The notes under the pieces were generated by a model. That model saw only the letters and a list, made by a program, of their open reading frames with translations, did no database searches and was not told where the DNA came from. Source: an uncultured Faecalibacterium sp. (GTDB lineage: Bacteria > Bacillota > Clostridia > Oscillospirales > Ruminococcaceae). From it: DNA of 31,912 nt. The stretch covers positions 1 to 31,912 of the forward strand of contig CAKSTO010000029.1 of NCBI GenBank assembly GCA_934501115.1, written 5' to 3'. Below, in pieces: positions 15,152 to 22,650 of this stretch (its first letter is position 1; each line of letters starts with the position of its first letter). A program made the position numbers and the translations under genes.

Positions 15152-16999
15152 ATGACAAAAGCTGAACTTTACCAGAAAGCCTGTATGCTGCCGCTGCTGC
15201 CCGGGGTGTATATCATCCGCGACAAGACAGATACCATCATCTATATCGGCAAGGCGAAGCGGCTGCGCATCCGGGTGAGCCAGTATTTCCGTGAGGGCGT
15301 GCCCCACGACAACAAGGTCAGCCAGATGATCGCCCACGCCTATGCCTTTGACGTGATCGTCTGTCAGAGCGAGTTCGAGGCACTGGTTCTGGAGGCAAGT
15401 CAGATCAAGGCTCACACTCCCAAGTATAACATCCTGCTCAAGGACGACAAAGGCTACAGCTATATCAAGGTGACAAAGGAGCCGTGGCCCCGGCTCTCCT
15501 TCGTGCTCCAAAAGGAGGAGGACGATGCCGAGTATATCGGCCCCTATACCTCCAGCTTTGCAGCCAGGCAGATGGCGGAAACGGCCATGGATGCCTTTCT
15601 GCTGCCGCGCTGCAATAAACGTTTCCCACAGGAGATCGGAAAAGGGCGCCCCTGTCTGAATGCCCACATTGGCAAGTGTATGGCGGTGTGCAGCGGTAAG
15701 ATCAGCTGCGAGAACTACAATCAGGCGGTAAAGAACGCCGTGCACCTGATCCGCTACGGCAAAAAGGACATCCTTAAGACCCTCAACGAGCGGATGCAGG
15801 AGGCTGCAGAGCGGCTGGAGTTTGAAACCGCGGCACTGCTGCGGGACCAGATCGCGGCCATCACCAAAGTGAGCGCTGGGCAGAAGGTCGTTGTAGACCC
15901 GGATGTGGAGATGGACGTGGTGGCACTGGCGGGTACGCCCGGCAGTGTGTGCGCGGCGGTGCTGCGCTTCCGGGACGGACGGCTGACCGACAAGCGGGAG
16001 TTTTTGTTCCACGATACCGCGGACATCGCCGCCGTGCGGGAGGAATTTCTGCCCCGGTATTATCTGGATGACGAGCAGATCCCCAAGATCATTGCGGTGG
16101 ACGAACTGCCGCCGGACAGTGAAGCCTTGCAGCAGGCGCTGAACGAAAAGCGCGGCAGCGAGGTGCAGCTGTATGTGCCCCAGCGGGGCGACAAGGCGCA
16201 TCTGGTGGAGATGGCGCACACCAATGCGGTAGAGCGTCTGGCACGGGAGAGCGGTCGCTACGCCCGGGAGGAAAAACTGCTGGACGAGCTGGCGCAGGTG
16301 CTGGGGCTGGCAAAGCCGCCCCGCGCCATTGAAAGCTACGATATCTCCAACTGGGGTGACGGCTCCAGCGTGTGCGGCATGGTCACCTTCAAGGACGGCA
16401 AGCCCTACAAGGCGGGCTACCGCAAGTTCAAGATGAAGACCGTTGCGGGCACTGACGACTATGCATCGCTGGCAGAGACCGTCTCCCGGCGGGCGGCAGA
16501 GTATGAAAAGTACGCAGAGCTTGCAAAAAAGGGAGAACCCTGCAGCAACTGGTTCGGGCAGAAGCCGGATCTGCTTTTGATGGACGGCGGCAGGGGGCAG
16601 GTGAGCGCGGCAAAAGATGCACTGGCCGGGACTGCCCTTGCAGATGTGCCGCTCTACGGCATGGTGAAGGATGATCATCACCGCACCCGCGCCATCGTGG
16701 ACAGCGAGGGGCGGGAGATCGCCATCAACATGAACCGGGGCACCTTTACCTTTATCACGGCCATTCAGGACGAGACCCATCGCTTTGCCAATGCCTACCG
16801 CAAGCAGCAGATGAAACAGAAGAGTTATTCCTCCACCCTGACCGAGATCCCCGGCATCGGCCCCAAGACGGCCAAAGCATTGATGACCCAGTTCAAGAGC
16901 GTAGGCGCGGTGAAGGAAGCCACGCCTGACCAGCTGGAAAACACCCCCGGCGTGGGAAAACAGACGGCACAGATCATCTACGATTATTTTCACGCATAA
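15152..16999 (+). CDS. uvrC: Excinuclease ABC subunit C
   Basis: UvrC makes the 3' and 5' incisions in nucleotide excision repair with UvrA and UvrB. The ATG at 15152 has AAGGAG 6 nt upstream; the in-frame ATG at 15104 lies within the ptsH terminator. The product has 615 residues. In order: a GIY-YIG nuclease (GVYIIRD and IIYIGKAKRLRIRV, 18-41); four cysteines C154, C168, C176 and C180 spaced as in the UvrC iron-sulfur site (LPRC, RPC, GKCMAVC); a UVR motif near 204-239; the RNase H-like endonuclease (YDISNWGDG with Asp397; LLMDGGRGQVSAA); and tandem helix-hairpin-helix motifs at the end (IPGIGPKTAKAL, TPGVGKQTAQII). Confidence 0.97.
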   Translation: MTKAELYQKACMLPLLPGVYIIRDKTDTIIYIGKAKRLRIRVSQYFREGVPHDNKVSQMIAHAYAFDVIVCQSEFEALVLEASQIKAHTPKYNILLKDDKGYSYIKVTKEPWPRLSFVLQKEEDDAEYIGPYTSSFAARQMAETAMDAFLLPRCNKRFPQEIGKGRPCLNAHIGKCMAVCSGKISCENYNQAVKNAVHLIRYGKKDILKTLNERMQEAAERLEFETAALLRDQIAAITKVSAGQKVVVDPDVEMDVVALAGTPGSVCAAVLRFRDGRLTDKREFLFHDTADIAAVREEFLPRYYLDDEQIPKIIAVDELPPDSEALQQALNEKRGSEVQLYVPQRGDKAHLVEMAHTNAVERLARESGRYAREEKLLDELAQVLGLAKPPRAIESYDISNWGDGSSVCGMVTFKDGKPYKAGYRKFKMKTVAGTDDYASLAETVSRRAAEYEKYAELAKKGEPCSNWFGQKPDLLLMDGGRGQVSAAKDALAGTALADVPLYGMVKDDHHRTRAIVDSEGREIAINMNRGTFTFITAIQDETHRFANAYRKQQMKQKSYSSTLTEIPGIGPKTAKALMTQFKSVGAVKEATPDQLENTPGVGKQTAQIIYDYFHA

Positions 17000-17001
17000 A
17001 A

Positions 17002-17054
17002 CCCTCTCAGTCATCGCTGCGCGATGCCAGCTCTCCCGAAGGGGAGAGCTTTTT
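17002..17054 (+). terminator. Terminator formed by a half-copy of the 862-992 repeat family
   Basis: CCCTCTCAGTCATCGCTGCG, then CGATGCCAGCTCTCCC, matches one arm of the palindromic repeat at 862-992. Within it AGCTCTCCC (17029-17037) pairs with GGGAGAGCT (17042-17050), followed by four T. It lies 2 nt after the uvrC stop and should terminate uvrC transcription. A repeat half appears to serve as a terminator here. Confidence 0.75.
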
Positions 17055-17118
17055 GCATTCAGATGCAATGAATGTGCAGAGCTGAAAAAACGCGATTGAT
17101 GCATTTTCCGGTTAGGGC

Positions 17119-17221
17119 TCTTCCCGTGAAAAGGCAAAACCCGGCAGACCGCAGTCTGCCGGGTTTTGCAATATTAAAATAAATTTTCCGCTGAAAATGC
17201 CCAGAGCAAAGCGGAGGGCAT
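17119..17221 (-). repeat. PK/UGCG-hairpin 3' element, copy 2 (after the ABC lipoprotein gene)
   Basis: Minus strand, 9 nt after the lipoprotein gene stop. ATGCCC/GGGCAT (17221-17216 with 17202-17197) and TCCGCT/AGCGGA (17215-17210 with 17192-17187) are interleaved, with the same TTGCTCT loop as copy 1. The 16-bp hairpin is at 17169-17134 with a TGCG loop and is followed by CTTTTCACGGGAAGAG. Compared with copy 1, the hairpin base changes from AATT/AATT to AAAA/TTTT and the first helix from GCTC/GAGC to GCCC/GGGC; pairing is kept both times. Confidence 0.82.
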
Positions 17222-17230
17222 TCAAATGAT

Positions 17231-18079
17231 TCAGTTCTCCGCAGAAATATCCTGACCGAAATACTTCTCGCTCAGCTCTTTCAGGGTGCCGTCGGCACGC
17301 AGCTCCTCAATGGCGGTGTTGATGGCTTCCAGCAGGGTGGCGCTGGCATCCCCCTTGCGCAGGGGGATGGCAACGTGGGAGGCATCCTCCGTCTGAGCAA
17401 CCAGCTTGAAATCTGCGTCCGGATGGACGTTCAGGTAATCATAGAAGGAAACATCGGCGTTCAGGGTGGCGTCGATGCGGCCGGCGGTGAGCAGCTGGAT
17501 GGTCTCTTCCAGTGTATCGATGCCCTGCACGGTGGCACCGTAGCTCTCGGCCAGCTCCATGTAGGTGGAAGCCAGACTGTTGGCGGTGGTCTTGCCCTTC
17601 AGATCTTCAAAGCTGGTAATGTCCTCGTTGTCCTTGCGGACGGCGAGGGCGGTGTGGATGTAGCCGTAGGGCTCGGTGAAATCATAGGTCTTGGCGCGTT
17701 CGTCGGTCACTTCCACGCCGTTGCACACGATGTCGTAGCGGCCTGCGTCCAGACCGGCAAACAGGCTGTCCCAGTCGCTCTCGACGTACTCCGGCTCCAC
17801 GCCCAGCTTTTCGGCAATGGCGCGGGAAACCTCGACATCGTAGCCCACAAGGGTGTCGCTCTCATCGTGGAAGCTCCAGGGCTGCCATGCGCCTTCCAGA
17901 GCGACGATCAACTTACCGCTGGACTGGATGCTGGACAGCTGGTCGCTGGCAGCAGAAGCCGCAGAGGCGGCCGTGCCGGAAGCAGCGGTGCTGCTGGAAG
18001 AGTCGGAGCAGCCAGCCAGAGTCAGCACACCGGCAGCGGCCATGACGCTCATAAGAGAAATAAAGGTTCTGCGTTTCAT
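17231..18079 (-). CDS. Amino-acid ABC transporter substrate-binding lipoprotein
   Basis: The start is the ATG at 18079, with AAAGGAT 9 nt upstream; the frame stays open further 5' but that part lies in repeat sequence. The product has 282 residues. The signal peptide KRRTFISLMSVMAAAGVLTLAGC has its lipobox LAGC with Cys24, followed by a Ser/Ala-rich linker. From about 55 it is a family 3 solute-binding protein: LVGYDVEVSRAIAEKLGVEP, DWDSLFAGLDAGRYDIVCNG, TDERAKTYDFTEPYGY, and the C-terminal lobe with LLTAGRIDATLNAD. It captures an amino acid, possibly cystine or a polar one, for the permease and ATPase encoded upstream. It is separated from the ATPase gene by about 500 bp of structured repeat DNA. 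Confidence 0.93.
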   Translation of the reverse strand: MKRRTFISLMSVMAAAGVLTLAGCSDSSSSTAASGTAASAASAASDQLSSIQSSGKLIVALEGAWQPWSFHDESDTLVGYDVEVSRAIAEKLGVEPEYVESDWDSLFAGLDAGRYDIVCNGVEVTDERAKTYDFTEPYGYIHTALAVRKDNEDITSFEDLKGKTTANSLASTYMELAESYGATVQGIDTLEETIQLLTAGRIDATLNADVSFYDYLNVHPDADFKLVAQTEDASHVAIPLRKGDASATLLEAINTAIEELRADGTLKELSEKYFGQDISAEN

Positions 18080-18211
18080 AGTTGGATATCCTTTCGATAA
18101 TAATGGATGCAGGGCAGCGGGCAGCTTTCTCTTCGGACACGAGTACGGGTTGCGGCACCCAGCGGATGCTTCGTGCTTTGAGCAGCACTCGCATCCTGCT
18201 GGCCGCTGTCC

Positions 18212-18258
18212 CAACAGCAACTTCCTGTTTCCGCCACTGGCGGCGGTCGTTGCTGTTG
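18212..18258. repeat. Long hairpin in the ATPase-lipoprotein gap
   Basis: CAACAGCAAC (18212-18221) and GTTGCTGTTG (18249-18258) are perfect 10-bp arms, with an inner CCGCC/GGCGG pair. The 500-bp gap 18080-18580 holds no gene: it consists of this hairpin, a smaller one near 18160-18200 (GGATGC...GCATCC), the 55-bp repeat at 18261-18315 and element copy 3. Confidence 0.7.
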
Positions 18259-18260
18259 CA

Positions 18261-18315
18261 GGCCATTCCATCGCCCGCCCTATTGCCTTCGGCAACAGGG
18301 TCCCACCCCAGCGGA
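18261..18315. repeat. 55-bp intergenic repeat, copy A
   Basis: It matches 22554-22608 at 52 of 55 positions. Inside, CCCTaTTGCC/GGCAAcAGGG forms a hairpin; in the second copy this reads CCCTaCTGCC/GGCAGcAGGG, a compensated base-pair change. Both copies lie upstream (plus-strand sense) of a PK/UGCG element, with a shared CGCCGTCCTGCTGGG between. Confidence 0.85.
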
Positions 18316-18373
18316 CGGTCCTCAGAGAAACTTCCCGCCGTCCTGCTGGGACAGATGCAGCTGTCCATTACGA

Positions 18374-18566
18374 CCCTTTTGGTGAAAATGTGTTTGGAGC
18401 GGCCCTGCGGTTGCGCCGCAATGAAAGCCCCAGTGAGGCTTTCAAGCAGGCGAGCAATCTGCGTTAGCAGATGGAAGGGCTTTGCCCTGACAAGCGTCGA
18501 GGCCGCGACAAACACGAAATAAAAACAAAATTCCGCTGATTATGGCCAGAGCAAAGCGGAGGCCAT
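18374..18566 (-). repeat. PK/UGCG-hairpin 3' element, copy 3 (variant, after the ABC ATPase gene)
   Basis: Minus strand, 14 nt after the ATPase stop. ATGGCC/GGCCAT (18566-18561 with 18547-18542) and TCCGCT/AGCGGA (18560-18555 with 18537-18532) are interleaved and followed by a T-rich linker (ATTTTGTTTTTATTT). The 16-bp hairpin is replaced by about 130 bp of other hairpin-rich sequence before the shared end TTTTCACCAAAAGGG. It lies inside the transporter operon. Confidence 0.7.
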
Positions 18567-18580
18567 TCCAAATGGTAATC

Positions 18581-19393
18581 TCACTCGGTGTGCGCGATCT
18601 TGCGTAAAAACTCACGGGTGCGCTCCTCTTTCGGGCTTTCAAAGAACTGGCGGGAGGGAGCCTGCTCCACCACCACGCCATTCTCCATGAAAACGGTCTT
18701 GGAGGAAACATTGCGGGCAAAGCCCATCTCGTGGGTGACCACCAGCATGGTCATGCCCTCTTCGGCCAGCTGCCGCATGACAGCCAATACCTCGCCGGTC
18801 AGCTCCGGGTCAAGGGCGCTCGTGGGCTCATCGAAGTAGATGATCTCCGGGTCGGAGGCCAGTGCCCGGGCAATGGCCACGCGCTGCTGCTGGCCGCCGG
18901 AAAGCTGACGGGGATAGGAGTCTGCCCGGTCGGCAAGACCTACCTTTTCCAGCATCCTTCTGCCGACGGCATCTGCCTGCTCCCGGGGCATTTTACGGGC
19001 AACGATGAGCCCCTCGGTGATATTCTGCAGAGCGGTCTTGTTGCGGAAAAGATTGTAGTTCTGGAACACAAAGGCGGTCTTTTTGCGCAGGCGGGCGATG
19101 TCTGCCCGGCTGGCATGGGAAAGCTCGAAACTCTCGCCGTCAAGGATCAGCTGGCCTGCGTCGGCAGTCTCAAGAAAGTTCAGACACCGCAGCAGGGTGG
19201 TTTTGCCGGAGCCGGAAGGGCCGAGAATGGCCACGACGTCGCCTTTTTCCACGGTCAGGTCAACGCCCCGCAGCACCTGCAGCTCATGGGCGGTCTTCCG
19301 CGCACCGGGACGGTGGAAGATGCCCCCATGCAGGCCGGGCTTTGCATCGGTGCGGAATGCTTTCTGCACATTGCGGATCTCTAACATTGCCAT
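18581..19393 (-). CDS. Amino-acid ABC transporter ATP-binding protein
   Basis: The ATG at 19393 is preferred, 10 nt after AAGGAG; the in-frame GTG at 19402 would touch the SD. The product has 270 residues. Walker A is GPSGSGKTT (58-66), with Q-loop VFQNYNLF, signature LSGGQQQR (164-171), Walker B IIYFDEP (184-190) and switch His in VVTHEMGFA. It belongs to the GlnQ/polar amino-acid importer class. Walker A begins about 20 residues later than usual because of an extra segment at about 14-36 (RTDAKPGLHGGIFHRPGARK), rich in His, Gly and Arg. The ATG lies 18 nt after the permease stop, so the two genes are co-transcribed. Confidence 0.95.
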   Translation of the reverse strand: MAMLEIRNVQKAFRTDAKPGLHGGIFHRPGARKTAHELQVLRGVDLTVEKGDVVAILGPSGSGKTTLLRCLNFLETADAGQLILDGESFELSHASRADIARLRKKTAFVFQNYNLFRNKTALQNITEGLIVARKMPREQADAVGRRMLEKVGLADRADSYPRQLSGGQQQRVAIARALASDPEIIYFDEPTSALDPELTGEVLAVMRQLAEEGMTMLVVTHEMGFARNVSSKTVFMENGVVVEQAPSRQFFESPKEERTREFLRKIAHTE

Positions 19394-19411
19394 AAAACCC
19401 ACGCTCCTTTC

Positions 19412-20095
19412 TTACTGGAAGCCGCGGGCGTTCAGCCGACGCTCCAGCAAAGCCTGCAGCTTGGTGATGACCGTGCAGAACAGCAGGTACACCACAGCTA
19501 CTTCGCAGTAGATGGGCAGGAAGATGTAGGTGCGGGCGGCCACGCGCTGACCTGCCATGAACAGCTCGGCCACCGTGATATTGGATGCCAGCGAGGTGTC
19601 CTTGATCATGCCGATGAGCGAGTTGGAGAGGGCGGGCACTGCCGTGCGCAGGGCCTGCGGCAGCACGATGCGGCGCATGATCTGCCACCAGCTCATGCCA
19701 ACGCAGTAACCGGCCTCCAGCTGCCCCTGCGGCACGCTTTCCAGCGCACCGCGCATGGTCTCGGCGCAGTAGGCACCCTCGTTGAAGGCGAAAGCGATGA
19801 CCGCAGCCGGGAAGGCGTCCAGCATGATGCCTACGCTGGGCAGGCCGTAGAAGATGATGAACAGCTGCACCAGAAGCGGCGTACCGCGGATGACCCAGAT
19901 GTAGAACCGGGCTGCCTGCCGCAGCACCGGCACATTGGCGTACTGCACCAGCGCGACGGCCACGGCAATGATCATGGCAAAAAAGAAGGAAACAAGGGTC
20001 AGCGGAATGGTCATGGTCAGACCGGCTGTCAGGATGCGGGGCAGCGCCTCTGCCAACACACTGACCGTACGGTTGGAAATAAATGCTTCAAACAT
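19412..20095 (-). CDS. Amino-acid ABC transporter permease
   Basis: The start is the ATG at 20095, with GAGGGATC about 7 nt upstream; the open frame upstream overlaps the promoter. The product has 227 residues and about five membrane helices, of the HisM/GlnP type. The coupling EAA loop is visible as ETMRGALESVPQGQLEAGYC, then VGMSWWQIMRRIVLPQALRT. IWVIRGTPLLVQLFIIFYGL is typical of polar amino-acid permeases. It is the first gene of the minus-strand operon permease-ATPase-(repeat)-lipoprotein. A single permease would act as a homodimer. Confidence 0.95.
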   Translation of the reverse strand: MFEAFISNRTVSVLAEALPRILTAGLTMTIPLTLVSFFFAMIIAVAVALVQYANVPVLRQAARFYIWVIRGTPLLVQLFIIFYGLPSVGIMLDAFPAAVIAFAFNEGAYCAETMRGALESVPQGQLEAGYCVGMSWWQIMRRIVLPQALRTAVPALSNSLIGMIKDTSLASNITVAELFMAGQRVAARTYIFLPIYCEVAVVYLLFCTVITKLQALLERRLNARGFQ

Positions 20096-20153
20096 GAAAA
20101 ATGATCCCTCAGAACGGTGTTCAGATACTCTCTGTGTTGTCCGGAATAAAGGG

Positions 20154-20189
20154 ATTATAAGCCTTGAAGCATACTTGAAGTCAAGGCTT
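20154..20189 (-). promoter_or_regulatory. Transporter promoter with 19-bp spacer and dyad operator
   Basis: On the minus strand TTGACT (plus 20179-20184), a 19-bp spacer, then TATAAT (plus 20154-20159). A perfect 9-bp inverted repeat, AAGCCTTGA (20159-20167) and TCAAGGCTT (20181-20189), spans spacer and -35, and CTTGAAG occurs twice within it. A long spacer containing a dyad is the layout used by MerR-type activators; the regulator itself is not in the window. Confidence 0.6.
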
Positions 20190-20325
20190 TTTGCCAAATC
20201 CCTACAAAACCTACCAAAATACTATAGCATGAATCGGGACAGAGTGCAAATGCTTTGCACAAAACGCCTGATGTGTACAAAAAACGGCGGAAGTTTGTGT
20301 AAACTTTGTGCAATGCACCAACCGG

Positions 20326-20354
20326 TTGACGGCGCACCTGCTTTCGTGTACAAT
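20326..20354 (+). promoter_or_regulatory. Sigma-A promoter of gpsA
   Basis: TTGACG (20326-20331), a 17-bp spacer, then TACAAT (20349-20354). The predicted start near 20361 leaves about 90 nt of leader and shows that gpsA starts at the ATG at 20452, not further upstream. Confidence 0.85.
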
Positions 20355-20451
20355 GGACATGACAAAGGTGCACCGGGGCAGACCCGGCACAGGCGCAATT
20401 TCGCTGCACAGCAGGATCAGACTGTGCGGCGCCAATGGAGGACACAGCAAA

Positions 20452-21486
20452 ATGAAACATAAGATCGGCGTTTTGGGCGCAGGTACCTGGGGCATGGCTC
20501 TGGCACGAATGCTGACAGTCAGCGGGAATGATGTACAGGTGTGGTCGGCCATTGAGGCTGAAGTGGACAGCCTTTCCACGAATCGGGTGCACCCCAACCT
20601 GCCCGGCATGAATATCCCGGCGGAACTGCAGTTCACCAAGAGCATTGAGGAAGTGTGCACCGGCAAGGAGGTGCTGCTGTTCGCCGTGCCGTCGGTGTTT
20701 GTGCGTTCTACGACTGCCAAGGCGCGGCCTTATATCCCGGATGGCCAGATCCTTGTGGATGTGGCAAAGGGCATGGAGCCGGACACCTTATATACGATGA
20801 CCGAGGTCATCGCCGACGAGCTGAACCGTGAGGGCGGCCCCAAAGGAGTAAAGCTGGTGGCGCTCTCCGGCCCCACCCATGCTGAAGAAGTCGCGCTGGA
20901 TCTGCCCACCACCATCGTTTCGGCCAGCCCGGACGAGGCTGCGGCGGAGTTTGTGCAGGAGGTGTTCAGCAACACCTGCATGCGCGTATACACGAACCCG
21001 GACATCAAGGGCGTGGAGCTCAGCGGCGCACTGAAAAACGTCATTGCACTGGGCGTGGGCATCTCCACAGGTCTGGGCTACGGCGACAACGCCCGCGCAG
21101 CCCTCATCACCCGCGGCATTGCTGAGATCGCCCGGCTGGGCGTGGCCATGGGCTGCAACGTCCATACCTTTGCGGGTCTGGCTGGCATTGGTGATCTGAT
21201 CGTCACCGCAACCAGTATGCACAGCCGCAACAACCGCGCGGGCATCCTGATCGGCAAGGGCGAAAGCCCGGAGCAGGCCGTGAAGGAAGTCGGGATGGTG
21301 GTGGAGGGCATCAATGCACTGCCTGCCGCTATGGAGCTGGCTGCAAAGTACCATGTGGAAATGCCCATTGTGCAGACGGTGAACGCCATCGTGAAGGAGG
21401 GCATGAGCGCCAGCAACGCTCTGCGCACTTTGATGGACCGCGACCGCAAAAATGAGATGCCGCAGGGATACGAAAACAACGGGTAA
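20452..21486 (+). CDS. gpsA: NAD(P)-dependent glycerol-3-phosphate dehydrogenase
   Basis: GpsA reduces dihydroxyacetone phosphate to sn-glycerol 3-phosphate, the backbone for phospholipid synthesis. The start is the ATG at 20452, 10 nt after GGAGG. The product has 344 residues, normal. The Rossmann motif is GVLGAGTWGMALA (6-18), followed by LSGPTHAEEVA, the catalytic Lys195 in LSGALKNVIALGVGI, and the substrate loop TFAGLAGIGDLIVT. It is monocistronic and ends at a terminator. Confidence 0.97.
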   Translation: MKHKIGVLGAGTWGMALARMLTVSGNDVQVWSAIEAEVDSLSTNRVHPNLPGMNIPAELQFTKSIEEVCTGKEVLLFAVPSVFVRSTTAKARPYIPDGQILVDVAKGMEPDTLYTMTEVIADELNREGGPKGVKLVALSGPTHAEEVALDLPTTIVSASPDEAAAEFVQEVFSNTCMRVYTNPDIKGVELSGALKNVIALGVGISTGLGYGDNARAALITRGIAEIARLGVAMGCNVHTFAGLAGIGDLIVTATSMHSRNNRAGILIGKGESPEQAVKEVGMVVEGINALPAAMELAAKYHVEMPIVQTVNAIVKEGMSASNALRTLMDRDRKNEMPQGYENNG

Positions 21487-21495
21487 AAACCAGTA

Positions 21496-21528
21496 AAAAG
21501 GCAGCTGACCGCAGGGTCGGCTGCCTTT
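21496..21528 (+). terminator. Rho-independent terminator after gpsA
   Basis: AGGCAGCTGACC pairs with GGTCGGCTGCCT (one G-T pair) around GCAG, with flanking A- and T-runs. Confidence 0.9.
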
Positions 21529-21712
21529 TGCCCTTTTACAGGCAGGCTGGCTGCCCCGCAGACACCGAGAACACGAAATAATTCAAATTTTTTACCAAAA
21601 ACAGACACAAAGGGGTAGAAGGTCGGGAAACTTTCTGCTATACTGAAGCGGAGCGCAAAAAAACGGCGCGCGTTTTGGAGACCCTTGCCGGAGAGAAAGA
21701 GAGGAACCTGTC

Positions 21713-22510
21713 ATGCCGTCAACCTATGCGCACCGCCGCTTTGGTGCCAATGTTCTGGAGCATCTGCCGGATGAACTGCGTGCTCAGCTGGAACAGAACC
21801 GTGAGCTTTACGATATCGGCCTGCACGGGCCGGATCTGCTGTTTTATTACCACGCCGCCAAGTCCAACCCGGTGGGTGCGCTGGGCAACGCCATGCATGA
21901 GGAGCCGGGTCGGGTGTTCTTTGACCGCGCCCGGGGCGTCGTGAAGAACGAGGATGACCGCGCTGCTGCGCTGGCCTATGCGCTGGGCTTTGTCTGCCAC
22001 TTTGCGCTGGACAGCACCTGTCACCCCTATGTGGAGCAGTTCACCCGGGAAAGCGGCGTGACCCATTGTGAGATCGAGACCGAGTTCGACAACCTGCTGC
22101 TGCGCCGGGACGGCTGCGACCAGCAGAAATTTTTCACGGCCAGCCATATCCACCCCTCGGAGCAGAATGCAAAGGTCATTGCACCGTTCTACGAGGGCAT
22201 CTCCGAACAGGAGGCGCTGGAAGCGCTCAAGGGCATGATCTCGGTGCACAGGCTCCTGCAGGCGTCCAACCCGGTCAAGCGCTGGGTGGTGCTGACCGGC
22301 ATGAAGGTCGTGGGCAGATACGATATGCTGCATGGCCTTGTGGCAAATCCGCAGCCCAACCCAAAGTGTGTGGAAAGCGGCAGGCAGCTGGAAGCACTGT
22401 ACGCCAAGGCTCTGCCGCTGGCAGAAACGCTGATTCTGGAATTTATGGCAAAGCTGGATACCGGCGAACCACTGGATAAGGCCTACGACCATACCTTTGG
22501 GGAGTTCTGA
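21713..22510 (+). CDS. Zinc-dependent phospholipase C-like protein
   Basis: The 265-residue protein has no signal peptide. Metal-binding residues typical of the Zn-dependent phospholipase C / S1-P1 nuclease fold can be seen: His7, LHGPDLLFYYH (37-47), HFALDSTCHPYVEQF (96-110) and THCEIETEFDNLL (117-129). Many Clostridia carry such cytoplasmic homologues of unknown substrate; true phospholipase activity is not shown. The SD is GAGAGG, 8 nt before the ATG. A TATACT at 21639-21644 may be its -10, without a clear -35. It is monocistronic. Confidence 0.8.
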   Translation: MPSTYAHRRFGANVLEHLPDELRAQLEQNRELYDIGLHGPDLLFYYHAAKSNPVGALGNAMHEEPGRVFFDRARGVVKNEDDRAAALAYALGFVCHFALDSTCHPYVEQFTRESGVTHCEIETEFDNLLLRRDGCDQQKFFTASHIHPSEQNAKVIAPFYEGISEQEALEALKGMISVHRLLQASNPVKRWVVLTGMKVVGRYDMLHGLVANPQPNPKCVESGRQLEALYAKALPLAETLILEFMAKLDTGEPLDKAYDHTFGEF

Positions 22511-22553
22511 ACTGGGGGCAGGCCATCGGGGAGCTTTCCACGCAAATGCAGCG

Positions 22554-22608
22554 GGCCATTCCATCGCCCGCCCTACTGCCTGCGGCAGCAGGGTCCCACC
22601 CCAGCGGA
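22554..22608. repeat. 55-bp intergenic repeat, copy B
   Basis: It matches 18261-18315 at 52 of 55 positions; two of the three differences form a compensated pair in an internal hairpin. It lies about 43 bp after the phospholipase-like gene and just before element copy 4. Confidence 0.85.
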
Positions 22609-22650
22609 TCATTTGCTTTGGAAACTCCTCGCCGTCCTGCTGGGTACAAT

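Noticed and set aside
17231..18295. A longer start (354 codons) for the ABC lipoprotein
   Set aside because: The extra 72 codons lie in repeat DNA. A good SD and a textbook lipoprotein signal begin at 18079.
22443..22649. A minus-strand frame sharing the peptide PLGWDP...RAGDGMA with a frame at 17913-18515
   Set aside because: The shared peptide is just the 55-bp intergenic repeat read in the same frame. The base changes keep hairpin pairing rather than the protein, and there is no SD.
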